A stretch of 64,000 bases of DNA from Warburgia ugandensis (taxonomy: Eukaryota; Streptophyta; Magnoliopsida; Canellales; Canellaceae), in contig CP141138.1 of assembly GCA_035236585.1 (NCBI GenBank), forward strand, positions 24,997,437 through 25,061,436, given 5' to 3'. Positions 44,632 through 56,931 of the stretch are shown here, one piece after another (positions within the stretch are counted from its first letter, which is position 1; each line of letters opens with the position of its first letter). The notes under the pieces are model-generated. The model searched no databases, was not told where the DNA came from, and saw only the letters and a program-made list of their open reading frames with translations. The translations under genes and the position numbers were made by a program.

Positions 44632-47401
44632 GATTTGTATCCCCACATGGAATATAGGGACATTGATAGGTAAGAGTTTGGAGTTAGTAAGTAGACACGA
44701 TAAACCGTAGAAGAGTCAACATTGCTTGTATCCAAGAAACCAAGTGGAAAGGGGCTAAAGCTAGAGAAATTGAAGGGTATAAATTATGGTATGTAGAAAA
44801 GGATAATAACAGAAATGGAGTAGGTATAATAGTGGATAAGGAAGTAAAGGATAATAACAGAAATGGAGTAGGTATAATAGTAGATAAGGAATTAAAGGAT
44901 AAAGTTGTGGACGTTAAAAGAATTAGTGATAGAATTATAATAATAAAACTTGTTCTAGAAGAGCAAATTATAAATGTAATAAGTGTATACACGCCACAAG
45001 TATGGTTACAAGATATAATCAAGAGACAATTTTAGGAAGATATAGAGGGAGTCATGTAAGAAATTCCCAACACTGAGGGGATATTTATAGGAGTAGACTT
45101 AAATGACCATGTAGGAAAAGAAAAGGAAGGATATGATAGAATACACAGAGGGTATGCTATAGGTGAACAAATTGAAATGGGGGAGACTATCTTCGATTTT
45201 GCTTTGTCATATAACCTGGCCATTGCAAATACACTCTTTAAAAAGAGGGATGAACACTTAATAACCTTTAAAAGTGGACTTCATAAAAGCCAAATAAACT
45301 TTTTTCTACTTAGGAATACTAAACGATCTATGTGTAAGGATTGTAAGGTAATATCAGGTGAGAGTTTAACCTCACAACATAGGTTAATGGTTATGGATAT
45401 CCATATCAAAACATGGAAGAAAGGAAATGAACTTAATATGTATTCAAAAATTAAGTGGAGAGAAAATAACCTCATTCACAAATAAGTTGATGCTAGAAGG
45501 AAATTGAAACTACGAAATGGAAGTAAATACCATGTGGATTAATATTACTGAGTCCATTAAGAAAGTGACAAAAGATGTCTTAGGAGTATCTAAAGGTAAA
45601 AGACAATTAGTAAAGAAAACATGGTGGTGGAGTGAAACAGTGCAAAAAGTTATTAAAGAAAAACTGATGTATTTTAAAACATTACAGAAGACTATAAATA
45701 ATGAAAACTATGAACAATATAAGAATGCTAAAAGGGTTGCCAAGAGAATAGTAAGTGAGGCTAAACTTAAAACATATGATGAGCTCTATAATAGATTAGG
45801 AACTAGGGAAGGTGAGAAAGATGTGTTTAAACTTGCAAAAGTAAGAAAATAGAAGGATAAGGACTTAGATCATGTTAGGTGCATTAGAAGCGATGATCAA
45901 AGGGTATTGTCAAAGATGATAAGATCAAACAAAGGTGGAAAACATACTTTAAAAAATTGTTAAATGACATGGCTCTGAGAATATAGGTCATGGGGCTCAA
46001 TGGTATAACAATAGAGGTTTGGGAGCATATGGGAGATATTGGGGTAGTTTGGTTGACCAAGTTGTTTAACAAGATTATAAAATATTAAAAAATGCTTGAT
46101 GAGTGCAGGAAAAGCTCTATTGTACCAATTTATAAGAATAAAGGAGACATACAGATCTGCACTAATTATCGAAGGATCAAACTTATGAGCCACACTATGA
46201 AACTTTTTGAAAGAGTGATTGAGAAAAGGCTACAACATGAGACAAGTGTATAGGAGAATCAGTTTGGTTTCATGCCTAGGAGGTCTACCATGGAAGCTAT
46301 TTCTTATTAAGACAATTAGTAGAGAAATATAGGGAGAGGAGAAAAGACCTCTACATGATCTTTATCGACTTAAAGACAGCTTATGATAGAGTCCCTAGAG
46401 AGTTAATATGGAGGGTGTTGGGCAATAAAGGGGTTTCACAGGGGTATATAGACATAATTAAATATATGTATGAGGAAGTGGTGACAAATGTTAAGACCAC
46501 TAATGTAGAGATTTGTGACTTTCCCGTCACTGTAGGATTGCACCAAAGATTGGCATTGAGCCCATACCTTTTCACATTTATTATGGATGAGTTAGGAAAA
46601 CATCTGCACAAGGAGATTCCTTGGTGCATGCTACTAGATGATATATTATTACTTAATGAGACAAGGGAGGGTGTAAATATAAAGCTAGATTTATGGAGAG
46701 AAGCATTAGAATGTAAAGGATTTAAAATTACCCGAACTAAGACATAATATATGGAATGCAATTTTAACAAGGAAAGGAGTAGGAGTGGAACACTAGTTAA
46801 GATTGATAACCAAGAAGTCCCCGTAAAAGACCACTTTCGATACTTAGGATCAATGATTCATGAGAGTGGAGAGATTGAGAGGGAGGTTATCCAGAGAATC
46901 CAAGCAGGTTGGAACAAATGGAGATACTCATCTAAAGTTTTGTGTGATCGGCGGGTGCCACTCAAACTAAAAGAAAAATTCTATAGGATGACCATAAAGC
47001 TGGCCATGCTCTATGGATCAGAGTGTTGGGCAGTTAAGGAACATCATGCTCATAGTATGAGAGTTGCAGAAATGAGGATGTTGAGATGGATGAGTGGTAA
47101 GATAAGAAAGGATAGAATTAGAAATAAAAATATTAGAAGAAATTTAGGGGTAGCACCAATAGGTAACAAGATGAGGGAGATTAGACTTAAATGGTTTGGA
47201 CATGTTCAAAGGAGACTAACAACGGCACTGGTTATAAGGAGTGAGGCAATACAACTAGAAGGTTCTAAAAGGGCAAGGGGAAGGCCCAACAGAACGTCGA
47301 TAGAAGTAGTGAGGAAAGATTTTAAAACTTTGAGACTAAATGAAGCCATAGTACTTAATAGAAAGGAATGGAGTAATAAGATTCATGTGGCCAACCCCTA
47401 A
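44632..47401 (+). pseudogene. RTE LINE ORF (APE endonuclease and reverse transcriptase), broken
   Basis: The endonuclease begins TWNIGTLIGKSLELV and includes CIQETKWKGAKA (partly off-frame), NGVGIIVDKELKDKVV, RISDRIIIIKLV, DLNDHVGKEKEGYDR, and FALSYNLAIANTLFKKRDEH. RT begins at about 45520 (TWWWSETVQKVIKEK) and runs on through MIFIDLKTAYDRVPRELIWR and LSPYLFTFIMDELGKHL. The catalytic segment reads WCMLLDDILLL where relatives have CMLFADDIVL, so one residue is missing and the A of ADD is lost. The C-terminal part after an in-frame TAA at 46745-46747 stays open for 216 codons (VKDHFRYLGSMIHESGEIER, MLRWMSGKIRKDRIRN) to the stop at 47399-47401. There are also frame changes near 45500 and 45850-46350. 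The protein would not be made intact. Confidence 0.92.
44801..44896 (+). repeat. In-frame 48-bp tandem duplication in the LINE endonuclease
   Basis: Units 44801-44848 and 44849-44896 encode the same 16 residues (DNNRNGVGIIVDKEVK and a near copy). The duplication keeps the frame, and related LINEs have this segment once. Confidence 0.92.
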
Positions 47402-47445
47402 TTGGGATAAGGTCTTGATGATGATGATGATGAAATTTGGACTAA

Positions 47446-48048
47446 GCTAGGCATTTCCTTCTATTATTTATTACTCTAATGGTATGTACTATTGGAATTA
47501 AAGTTGACTTGTATGAAATAAAAATTTGATCAACTTTAGCTTAGAAGCGAGCTTATAGCAGCTTCTTGAAGATAGCTTAGAGGTGAGCTCTATTCCTGGG
47601 ATTCAACCAAGTATGACTCAATATGTACCTAAATTGATTGGCGCGATCTAAAATTCTGTTAATATTTTAGTCTTCTAAATTTGAATACCTTTAAATAATC
47701 TTGTATGGCAAAGCCTGATATGTATGAAATATAAGCCAAAGCCCAAGAGAGATTATGGATATATGCAAATGAATGCCCAACAAATAACCAATAAACTTCA
47801 AATAAGATGAAGAGACCTCAAACTCTGGTTGTAAGTCACGCATCCAATGAACCACTAAAGACTAATACCCAAAAGAGATTACAATTATGGACTTCCAAAT
47901 GCACCCCAAGTACATATCTAATAATCTTCAAAAAGTTAAAGAGGCCTCAAACTCGAACTGCAAAATACACACCCTAATAAACTTGTAAAGCTTAACACCC
48001 AAAATAGAATAATGTACAAAGCTGGTAAGAGAGAGAGAGAGAGGGAGA

Positions 48049-48083
<35 letters not shown>

Positions 48084-48175
48084 TGTGTGTGTGTGTGTTA
48101 GCCGAATAGACTCTAGAAAGTCAGAGACTATTGAAGTTTGGGGGAAGAGATGATTTGGTCAAGGAGTGGACTAGC
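47446..48175. other. Unassigned DNA with a GA/GT microsatellite
   Basis: The part at about 47545-47660 resembles 55268-55415. An interrupted GA run followed by GT repeats lies at 48028-48099. The last 80 bp continue, after the solo LTR, at 50815 and may belong to an LTR-like sequence on the minus strand. No gene is seen. Confidence 0.45.
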
Positions 48176-48596
48176 GAGTTTGTAATGACCCCAATTTTTG
48201 TAATATTAAAATCCCATGAAAAGTTCAATTTTGAAGATAATGGCATTTTAGTCATTTCACTAGTCGCCTTGATTGAACCAAGAAACTGGGTCCTGAAAAT
48301 AGTACCATTAGATGCTTCTCGGAAAAATGAATCCAACAAGACCAAAATCACCCAAAACGGAGTTAAAATGAGCAAGTTATGGCCCTTTGAAGTTCACGGG
48401 CAAAACTGTAATTTTTACAAAAACGGATTTAACTGCAAAACACAGGGGCCCGTTTTGATACGGGCACCCTTCATCTTCCACCTCCTAGAGAGTTCTAGAA
48501 CGGTGGTGATTGGAGGAGAAATCACCGCTATTCTGGAGGTTTCTCCACCGCCATTCAAAGGCGAAGAGAGCCCCCTCCAGAAACCTCTCTTATCTC

Positions 48597-48604
48597 TATA
48601 AATA
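48597..48604 (+). promoter_or_regulatory. TATA box of the long LTR (48181 copy)
   Basis: CTCTATAAATAGAGCTC lies about 416 bp from the LTR start, the same place as in the 31280 copy. It probably drives transcription through the CpG-rich leader. Confidence 0.65.
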
Positions 48605-50404
48605 GAGCTCTTGGGCGCCTCTAATGGCAACCCAAAACGTTCAAGAAAACCCGTTGAGGAGCAATGATCTAGAGGAGAAAACAAGGAGAAAAACCCAACA
48701 ACGAGTCAGGTATGCCCAAGATCCCTCAAAACCCATCTCCACCATAGTTCCAAGAACAATTTCCCTAGGTTTTTGCATGAAAAACCATGCAAAATGGTGC
48801 ACGGGAGAGCCACCAAGGACCCAGGGATGTTCCCTGGGCTGCACTGGTTTGATAGGGTCGAACCAGGGTGTCTTGAGGATGCCCCGGTTCCCCAACGAAT
48901 CGGACGTTCCAGTCGGAATGTCCCACGTCGTTTGCGTTTGAAAAACCAAACGGGCGCGTCCAGGGACACGCCCACAAAAGAGAGGGACGGGCGGGGAAGT
49001 TCAACGCGTCTGCAGACGCGCCCATTGAGGTGCACGCCACATACGCGCAGCACGCTAGTGCTACGGGACTTTTTCGTTCCTTAAGGAAGCTGGGGCGCAC
49101 GACGCAGATGTGCAGCGCCCTAGCATTCCGTCTTTTCACTTTTAAGACTCCTATGTACATGCGACACTAAAACACTTATAACTTGAGATCTAGAGCTCCG
49201 ATTGAGGCGTTGCAAAAGGCGTTGTATCCGTATCGACGACACGGACACACCCAAACTATAAAATCCCTAATCAAGGCCCAATCAAAGGTAAGCATGACCT
49301 TTAGAATAGGATGGTGGCCCGTGACCACTAGACCTTTGGAAAACTGAGGATGCCAAGGCCCAATTAGGACCTTAGGACACCCATAGGCATAGGGATGGAC
49401 CCCTAATGTCTAAGTAATAAGACCCAACTACTCTAAAACCCATAAAATATGGGCCAAACTAACCTTGAGTCCCCAAACCATGTTCATAAGCGTACGAGAA
49501 CAAAAAAAGGGCTAACGCGACCTAGCCAGATAGGTGCTCTATCGCTACTAGATCTTTTAAAAGAACTATAATTGTTTTGCAGATACATGATTTAAGTATA
49601 TGACTTGTTTAGCATGCATGTGACAAATGCTTTATGCATAGACATGTTTTGTATATACATTATGCATAGATATGTTTTGCAAACTATTGCATACATTGCA
49701 TGATCTATGAGCATTAAGTTCTTGCACAGGTTGCATGTCCTTGAGGGTTGCCAAAAGACGTTGGAGTGCCGAGGGCCAGGCAGTTGTGAGGGATCCAAAG
49801 AGGACAGGTTTTGAAAAGAGGTTTTGGCTTATTCGATCTTATGTGATTTGGGCTAGTAAGCCCATGGGTGCTATGCCGAGGGGTCTGGGTTGGCCACTCG
49901 GCCTCTACCACTATTAGGTGGATGGGTACCATGCCCAAAAAGAGGCAAGTCCCTACGTCGATTGCATGTGGTACAGGGGGCTACCACTAGTGTCACGGCA
50001 CTGGATCGACGTGTCATAGGCCCCGTGGAGGCTATGACCGAGTGTCCTTAGGTACTCGGGGACCACACAGCGAGGAGGTCATGGGCATAGTTGAACCCTA
50101 TGGTTTATGGACTTATTTGCATTACATATGGCATGATATGAGGTTGGTCGACCATACCGTACTAGACATCCATGAGTTGGATTCAATGAAGCATCTTATG
50201 CATATCATAATGTTATGATATATATATATATATGATACTTTCGATTTTGGATTATGTGATCCTTTAAATCGTTAGTGTTTCAGTTTGACAACGAATTTTT
50301 ATATCGATATTGAACTTGAGTATTCGAACATGCACATGTTTTGAAAGAGCACATGATTTTAAAACATCTCATGCATTATAAAACTAGTAGTGATAGACTC
50401 CTAC

Positions 50405-50423
50405 TGAGTATAGTATATACTCA
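50405..50423 (+). promoter_or_regulatory. Conserved hairpin near the long-LTR 3' end
   Basis: TGAGTATA-GTA-TATACTCA is a perfect 8-bp inverted repeat about 391 bp before the LTR end. It corresponds to TTGAGTAT-GAAAA-ATACTCAA at 33874-33894 and to the minus-strand hairpin at 13193-13213. Confidence 0.6.
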
Positions 50424-50814
50424 CCATATCCTTAACATTTTTCGGGATAATTCCATCCACAAGTAGAGGACATCTATGTTAGTGCTATGAGCAAGTAAAT
50501 AAAAAAGGAAACAATATACATGTAAGTAAATTCTCAACCCTTTGGACATGTATTTGTATTAATTTATAGTTGGACTGTGTGTTGTGACTAGAAAGATCTG
50601 GGGAAAAACATTTATGATTTTTGAAGTTTTTCAAAAACCACTTTGGTTGTTGTGAAGGCAAATGACACTCGGGGTTTTCAAAATGAGTTTAAAACTAAAA
50701 GGTTTTCCACTGTATTGCATGGTTTTTATAAAATGGTTTTCAAATAGGGATGCATCCCGCCTTAGGAATTAGATATTGCATTTAAAAATGCATGAGAAAA
50801 CCCGGGTCGTCACA

Positions 50815-50990
50815 GAGTTGTCCCTTTATATAGGAGTTCCTCTCCTTTAGTCCCTCTTTCATAAGCAATGTGAGACTATTAGTCTCTTTAACTTAAAGCA
50901 AAACTATAATCTCACAAGTAATGTGGGACTATCAGTCCCCTTCAAAAGGAATCCAACAATCCCCCACTCGTTTTTAAGTTAAAAACAACT
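50815..50990 (-). other. LTR-like promoter segment (minus strand), interrupted by the solo LTR
   Basis: On the minus strand it reads TGTTGGATTCC, GGGACTGATAGTCCCAC, ATTAGTCTC-type repeats and then CTATATAAAGGGACAAC, a good TATA box. The sequence resumes at 48175 downward after the long solo LTR. The layout resembles an LTR U3-R boundary, but neither the far end nor a PBS was found. Confidence 0.4.
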
Positions 50991-53089
50991 CAAATATCAT
51001 TCTGACACTTGTTTTAAAGTTAAAGACAATAAAATAAACAAAAGAAACTTTTTGTTTGTAGTAAAACAAGAAGTTTGAGTAGTAACCCTGAAAGGGTCAC
51101 CTTTCACTAATTTTTCATAGATTTCTAATGAGATAAGCTTAGACATTTTGGCCTATCTTTGTAAAGACAGGCCCAACCTTCCATGTGACTCTCACACACA
51201 GTTCCATCTAGTCGAGGCCATCCACTTTGATGGGCCTGGATTTGGCCAATTCTCAAGAGTGTAAAAAACAAGAAGCAATAAGAAACAAAAACAATAGTAG
51301 ACTTTGTAAGGATCTTAGTCAAAAAAGTAGGCATCCAATAAAATCGGTGCATGAAAGGAAGTAAATACAGTCTTGAACTTCCTTCAAGTATATACAAATC
51401 AAGAAGTATCAGGGCAACTAGTGAAATGAATTTTGATTTATCACCCTAAAGAAAGAAATATAACACACACTTTTCTTAAAAGAGACATGTGTACTTAAAC
51501 TGGGTCCTTTTACTAATGGCTATGAGCTAATCCCATAATTTATAAAGTATTTTAGAGACCAACCTAAGTCCCATAGGAGGCAACTAAACCCTCCATACTT
51601 GGATAGGTGAATCCAACAATGGTGCACTTGTATACACCACATTTCATAATTGACAAATCTATAAAGTCACTAAGTCATAAGTCATCCTTAATACTATAAA
51701 TACTACATACATCATGGGAATGAGAATAAAATAAAATTGTAGTACATAAGTAGATCTAGCTAGCTTGTTTGTCCCTTGGAACCTTGTTAATAACACTGGG
51801 TAGGGTTGGAGGTAGTTAATTGTAGGTCTTAAGCCTATTGTACTAAATGGCATATCTACCAACTCTCTTCTTAGGCCTAAGGAAGAGTGCTAGATAATTT
51901 TTTTCCTAGATTATACAAAGTTGGTAAATCTGAAAAAAGGCATTCTAGCCAATCCAAGGAGTCTAGCTTTCAAATAAAAACCTTTCTCGATAGGGCATAT
52001 CCAAGGCAGCTAATTGAGTCTAGTCCTAGATTGAATCTCCCTATTATATCAAGGTCTTCAAAAAGAAGAAGAAAAGAGCTCATCAATTTATTGGTTAAGA
52101 ATATTTTCACACTCCATCAAATAAAATCATGCTATTATAACAATCAATCAAAAGTTTGCTTACGTTAGATTCTCATACACATGGTTATGTTTGACTTTGC
52201 CACTAAGGCTTCACTATTTTCCCAAGCCACCTCTTAGGTGAAAATACATGCAATCATAGACTTCATTTCGGGTCTTAAAGCCAATAATGAGTCATTAAAG
52301 AGATATGCTAGTTTTCATAAAACTATCTAGTGTATACCACTTGAATTAAGTACTCAGCTTCAATATTTTATTGCAAAATTATGTCTTATATCAAACAACC
52401 ATGTACTAGCAACACTTTTTGTTATACAAATAGGTTCTTGATTATATTGTAACAGAATTTCATTCAAATAGTTAATATGTTTGTCTTAAGTTAAATTGAC
52501 TAAAATCCTTGCAGAATCTTTTCAAAGTATTAGATAATGTTATAAATAGCCATATTGATTAACAGAATCACATTAGTTACATCTAGATCATATATCAAAT
52601 TGTTTTGAGCAAATCTTTCACAATGAACAAAATACCATTAGCATAAGGTCACAATCCTTTATGCTTGTTGTACACTCAAGTATATCCATTAGCATAAGGT
52701 CCCAACTCTCAATTTTTCAATCTACTATCATGAAATGCAATCTAATTTTGATTTTGATATAATTATCCAAAAGAAATATTTGTGTGTCATAGATGTTTAT
52801 ATGGACCTTATCCATAGATGCTATCTAAATAGCTACAAATCTTTCAACAATGTTGACCAATTAGAAATTTTTGACAACTACTTGTTAATAGTCATGTTAG
52901 CTTGTGCTCAATATCTACAAACCATTTAACCAATGTGCTCAACAATACTACCATAGTAGTCATTGCTTGTAGCTTCCAATTGTAGCATAAGAATAAAGCC
53001 ATATTATTGTATAAACAAAAATATAATATTTAAGATCAGACTCCACCCTTGTGAAGGTTACTTTTACATTACTATATCATATCATGATA
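50991..53089. other. Unassigned AT-rich DNA, no gene seen
   Basis: Segments such as GGCAACTAAACCCTCCATAC and GTGCACTTGTATACACCAC (51570-51640) look like repeat DNA but were not matched to a family. The frame at 51887-52168 (93 codons, rich in K, R and S) has no recognisable motif and lies in DNA without other coding signs. Confidence 0.35.
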
Positions 53090-54609
53090 TTTGATTTGCA
53101 TAAATTCACTAGTGCATGGATTTTTGCGGTTTTTATCAATTATATTAGAATGTGATGATGCCTAGTATTATTATATTATGGAGGGCATATGGCTACTCGA
53201 TAGACGCTGTGCTAGGAAGGTTAAAGACTAATCATCTCCCTTCTAAAATTTCATATATTTGATACCTAGATGCAATAGGCCGAATCAAGTGGAGAGACAA
53301 CATGGGTAGGGTCATGGCCTACACATTGTGTTTCCCATGCACACAGCATGATCGTTACCCATTCTGGTATCTGCAGGTAGTTTGTACTTGACAAAATCTT
53401 GTTTATTGCACAAATGGTCCATTATTTTCAAGATTTAAGACTTATACAAGCGTGACAGCAAGCATGGCACCTTGAGACTTTAAGTCTATAATGAGTACTC
53501 ATGACCAATGACAAATATCCAAATTTTGAGTTGTTTTACACTCACAAGACCTCAAGGAGGTTCATATGGTGTTATATGTATACTTATTGAGATACATTGA
53601 TTGTATTTAAGCCTTTCATTATTTACATGCTTTTTGACAATGATTCCTTTTTTAGTTTGGATGAGTATAGTTATGAGATGATGCATGGCATGAGTTGTGG
53701 TGACTATTCATATCTTATAAAATACTTTGCAAAAATTATTATTATCTTTGAAACAACATGCATGGATATTGAAACTAATAAACTGAAATGGTTTGACATA
53801 ACATTAATTTGCAAAAGATATTTAAAATTTAGAGTTTTATTATGCTACTCTTTATGCATCACATTTTATAGAACTGCATAACATGTAATTGGAAACTTTT
53901 TTTGAATTAATACTATATAAACTTCATATTTTGATGATGAAACTACCTACACAAGTACATGCTTGCTAAGACATTGTAAATTGTTTACAATATCTCAGGT
54001 TTGAAGAAATAAGACAAAGGAGCAGAAGACTGTGCTAGAGGTCTTTTGCTAGAGATCTCAAGAGAAGGACATAGAAGATATATCAAACATGTTTACATTG
54101 TAGTTGATAATTTTGTGAACTAATGTAATACTTTGATTATTATGACTTTTGCTTTATAGATACGTGGACATGTAAATTGAAATTATGGTTGTGTGGCTAT
54201 GAGTGAATTGATTCTAGTCGTGAACTGCTCTTTTTATCTTAGTTAAAAACTTGATTTTTTTTTAAAACTATACACATTTAAATTATGTATTCATGTGGAT
54301 GGATAAAGACAAAGCCTCATTTGATATTTATTTGAATTAAATTATATTTATTAGGGACATTGCATTGCATATGTAATATGCATAAGTCCCAAAAAAAAAG
54401 AAAACTCTATCGGATTTTGGTAGAAATGAAGCGCTTATTTCTTTAAAAACCCTTATTTAAAATGAAAAAAATAACACTCTAGATTTTTAAAAAGTCTTCT
54501 TATAAAATATGTTTTCCACAATTTTGTTTTCTAAATAGTTTTTTGAACTCCAAATCCCACTTTTGCAAAAGATTTTGTGTAAAAGTGTTATAAAAACTTA
54601 GTTATCACA
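53090..54609 (+). mobile_element. 5'-truncated member of long-LTR family L
   Basis: It ends TAAAAACTTAGTTATCACA, matching the family L ends. The part at 53970-54020 (GCTAAGACATTGTAAAT, TTTACAATATCTCAGG) matches the reverse complement of 37920-38000 in the 37525-42149 copy. The 53180-53300 part (GTGCTAGGAAGGTTAA) resembles that copy near 38540-38600. No TATA, GC-rich block or TGTAATG start was found, so the 5' half is missing or too diverged. The left boundary is approximate. Confidence 0.65.
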
Positions 54610-55439
54610 TCTTGGAACCATTATCAATTCACATTTTATATAAAAGAATCTCATAAATTTTCTCAAAATAAGTCCAAGGCCTTGTGTCAAGAGTTTGGAA
54701 TTGGTTCTTTGGAATCTCATAAACTTTCTCAAATTGAGTCTATCCAAGTGTTTCGCTTCAAATCCCAAGGAAACATTATTTCCATACTGTGTCCATATCA
54801 ATTCCAATTCATATGTGAAATTTCTATAAAAAAAATTATTGTCTTTTTAATCACAAAAAACTTCCTTTTGAAGCTTTTAATAAGAAACATTCTTTTGAAG
54901 CTTTTAACTTGGAATTTCACTTTAAAGCTTTTTACAAGAATGATGCTTCTTTATTTATATAAAAACTTTTCTCTGTATCCATCAGGTTTCATCATCATGG
55001 AACTAGTCAACCCAAAATCTTGTTTTTATATTTTCAATACTTAGAAATGTCCTTTCTTTCACATGACAAAATCAAGAGTAACCCAAGATTTTCACTGATC
55101 ATGTGTCATATATAACATTTTATATTCCTTGATTACAAACACTCTCTAATCAAATTTCTGAACTTACTAGTTTTCAGGATGTGTTGTATCATGCTAGTAG
55201 AAGTTCAATATATGCTAAACTTGTGCCATCATATTAGGAGTTTTAAGGATTCATAATTCTTCCAAATGTTAATAAACCATAGCTTAGAGGCAAACTTATA
55301 GGAACTTTTTGAAGATAGTTGAAGTCTCCCAATAAGTGCAAGGGATAATGCAGCTCTATCTTTGGGATTCAGCCAAGCTAAACTCAATCTCTATCTCAAT
55401 TGATTTTGATCATCAATTGATTTTCATGATCAAAATCAA
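54610..55439. other. Unassigned DNA with small direct repeats
   Basis: A 30-bp segment AATCTCATAAATTTTCTC is repeated at about 54647 and 54713. A TTTTGAAGCTTTTAA motif recurs at 54866, 54892 and, degenerate, 54917. The part 55268-55415 resembles 47545-47660. No gene is seen. Part of this stretch may be the undefined start of the Athila 5' LTR. Confidence 0.45.
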
Positions 55440-55492
55440 TCATAATTCTGTCTCTCTTTCTCATTGTACTCCTTTAGTATCCCTTCCCCTCT

Positions 55493-55608
<116 letters not shown>

Positions 55609-55948
55609 CTGCCACAACTCGTCCCAATCTCCCTTCTCTGCTATCTTTGTTTCATGCACCAGCCCCTTCTATTCCCTTCTCAATGTCTCTACTTCCTTTT
55701 TTCTCTGTCTACACACTACTAATCTCCACTATAGGAAGCACAGGCCACCCCCTTTCTTAATCTCTCTCTGTTATCTCTCTTACCCTCTCTTTCTTTTTTC
55801 TCTGTTTCTCGCCCCCCCCCCTCTCACTCTCTCTCTCTCTCTCAATTTTTAGCAAGAAGCTGGATCGCATTGATCAACTCACTTGAGTAAGTTGGGTGCA
55901 CCAACATGACTACACAAGCTCCCTACTTCCTTATTCTCATTGGCATCA

Positions 55949-56061
<113 letters not shown>

Positions 56062-56931
56062 GACATGAATAGGAATCCAACTCAGCCTCTCTACTGTCTG
56101 TCCATGTGTTGTTCTTTCTCTTCTCTACCCTATACTCTTCCTCTTTGGTACCTCTCATCTCCCCCTTTCCTTCCCTCTGGTTAACACTCCATCGACGTAG
56201 CCCAACTAAGCAAGCCGCATCGCATCAACGACACTAGAAACACCCCCCTTCCCTACATCTTCTACTTCTACTTCTACATCATCTTCCTTGTTGGGTTTGT
56301 CTCTGTTTTTTGGTTAAAATCATAAATTTGGAAAATTTTCAATTTTAACCCTTAGACAATAATTTAAATCCCATTTTCATCCTTTCCTGAGCTTTTTTCA
56401 ATTTTTTCCTATCCATATTATGCTATTCAGGTTTTATTTTACTTCAACTCAATTCTAGGATAATTCCTAGTTGATTCATAATCCTTGATCTTCAATCTAA
56501 AATCCAGAGATTCGATTTAAGCCATCCAAAATCCAAAATCATGCTTCATCCTAGATCATCTAAAATTTGGGGAATCTGAATAATCTAGACCTTGGATCCT
56601 TAATTAGAAGTATCAATGAGAGATTGATGAAAGCCGATCGACATGGATGACATCAGATTTGAAGTAATTTATTATAATCAAGCTAGGGAAGTGAATTTAT
56701 TTGTTTTTTAGTTAATTTTTTGACTTTTTGAACTTGGTTTTTTGTAATTTTCATTGGTTAAATAGATTTTAGTTTACAATTTATAATTTTGTAATTTCTT
56801 TTAACTTTTAGATAATTTTATTTTATTTAAACCCCATTTTTTTAAGTCGAGCCCTCGTGGGATTGACCCTTACTTCCATAAGTTGCACTATAGTAGCTTG
56901 TGCACTTGTAGTAAAATAAACAACAAGTTTT

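Larger units (their letters stand above)
44007..47429 (+). mobile_element. Nearly full-length RTE-clade LINE with 16-bp TSD
   Basis: The direct repeat ATGAAATTTGGACTAA flanks the element at 43991-44006 and 47430-47445. The 3' end is a TGATGATGATGATGA tail right after a short 3' segment (TAATTGGGATAAGG), typical of plant RTE elements, which lack a poly(A) tail. The 5' leader (44007-44620) has a duplicated segment at about 44058-44335, beginning TGTCAGGTGCCAGCCGGCAA and GGGTCAGGTGCCAGTAGGCA, and GTGACGCACT repeats. A single frame for endonuclease and RT follows. Length about 3.4 kb, close to intact RTE elements. Confidence 0.93.
48181..50814 (+). mobile_element. Long solo LTR, family L, perfect TSD (2.63 kb)
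   Basis: It starts TGTAATGACCCCAATTTTTG and ends GAAAACCCGGGTCGTCACA. The flanks are GAGTT at 48176-48180 and 50815-50819, a perfect 5-bp duplication. The TATA box CTATAAATAG is near 48597. A CpG-rich leader runs from about 48790 to 49130 (GGGCGCGTCCAGGGACACGC). A 49735-50110 segment (GTTGGAGTGCCGAGGGCCAG, CCAAAGAGGACAGG, CGGCCTCTACCACT) aligns with 33280-33550. A TA run lies at 50218-50232, and a terminal hairpin at 50405-50423. The retained CpGs and perfect TSD suggest a young copy. Confidence 0.93.

Noticed and set aside
46381-46770. 129-codon minus-strand frame
   Set aside because: It is the antisense shadow of the RTE reverse transcriptase, whose plus-strand translation has clear RT motifs.
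48131-48601. 156-codon frame at the start of the long LTR
   Set aside because: It spans the LTR boundary and the U3 region, is not conserved in the sister copy at 31280, and ends at the TATA box.
51887-52168. 93-codon frame as a small host gene
   Set aside because: No recognisable motif, no support from flanking signals, and the region is AT-rich repeat-like DNA.
12827-54609. Treating the 2.6-4.6 kb repeats as DNA transposons or complete elements
   Set aside because: They have TG...CA ends, 5-bp duplications, a promoter inside the unit and no terminal repeats of their own, which fits solo LTRs better. A non-autonomous element with its own LTR pair would show direct repeats at both ends, and none were seen.
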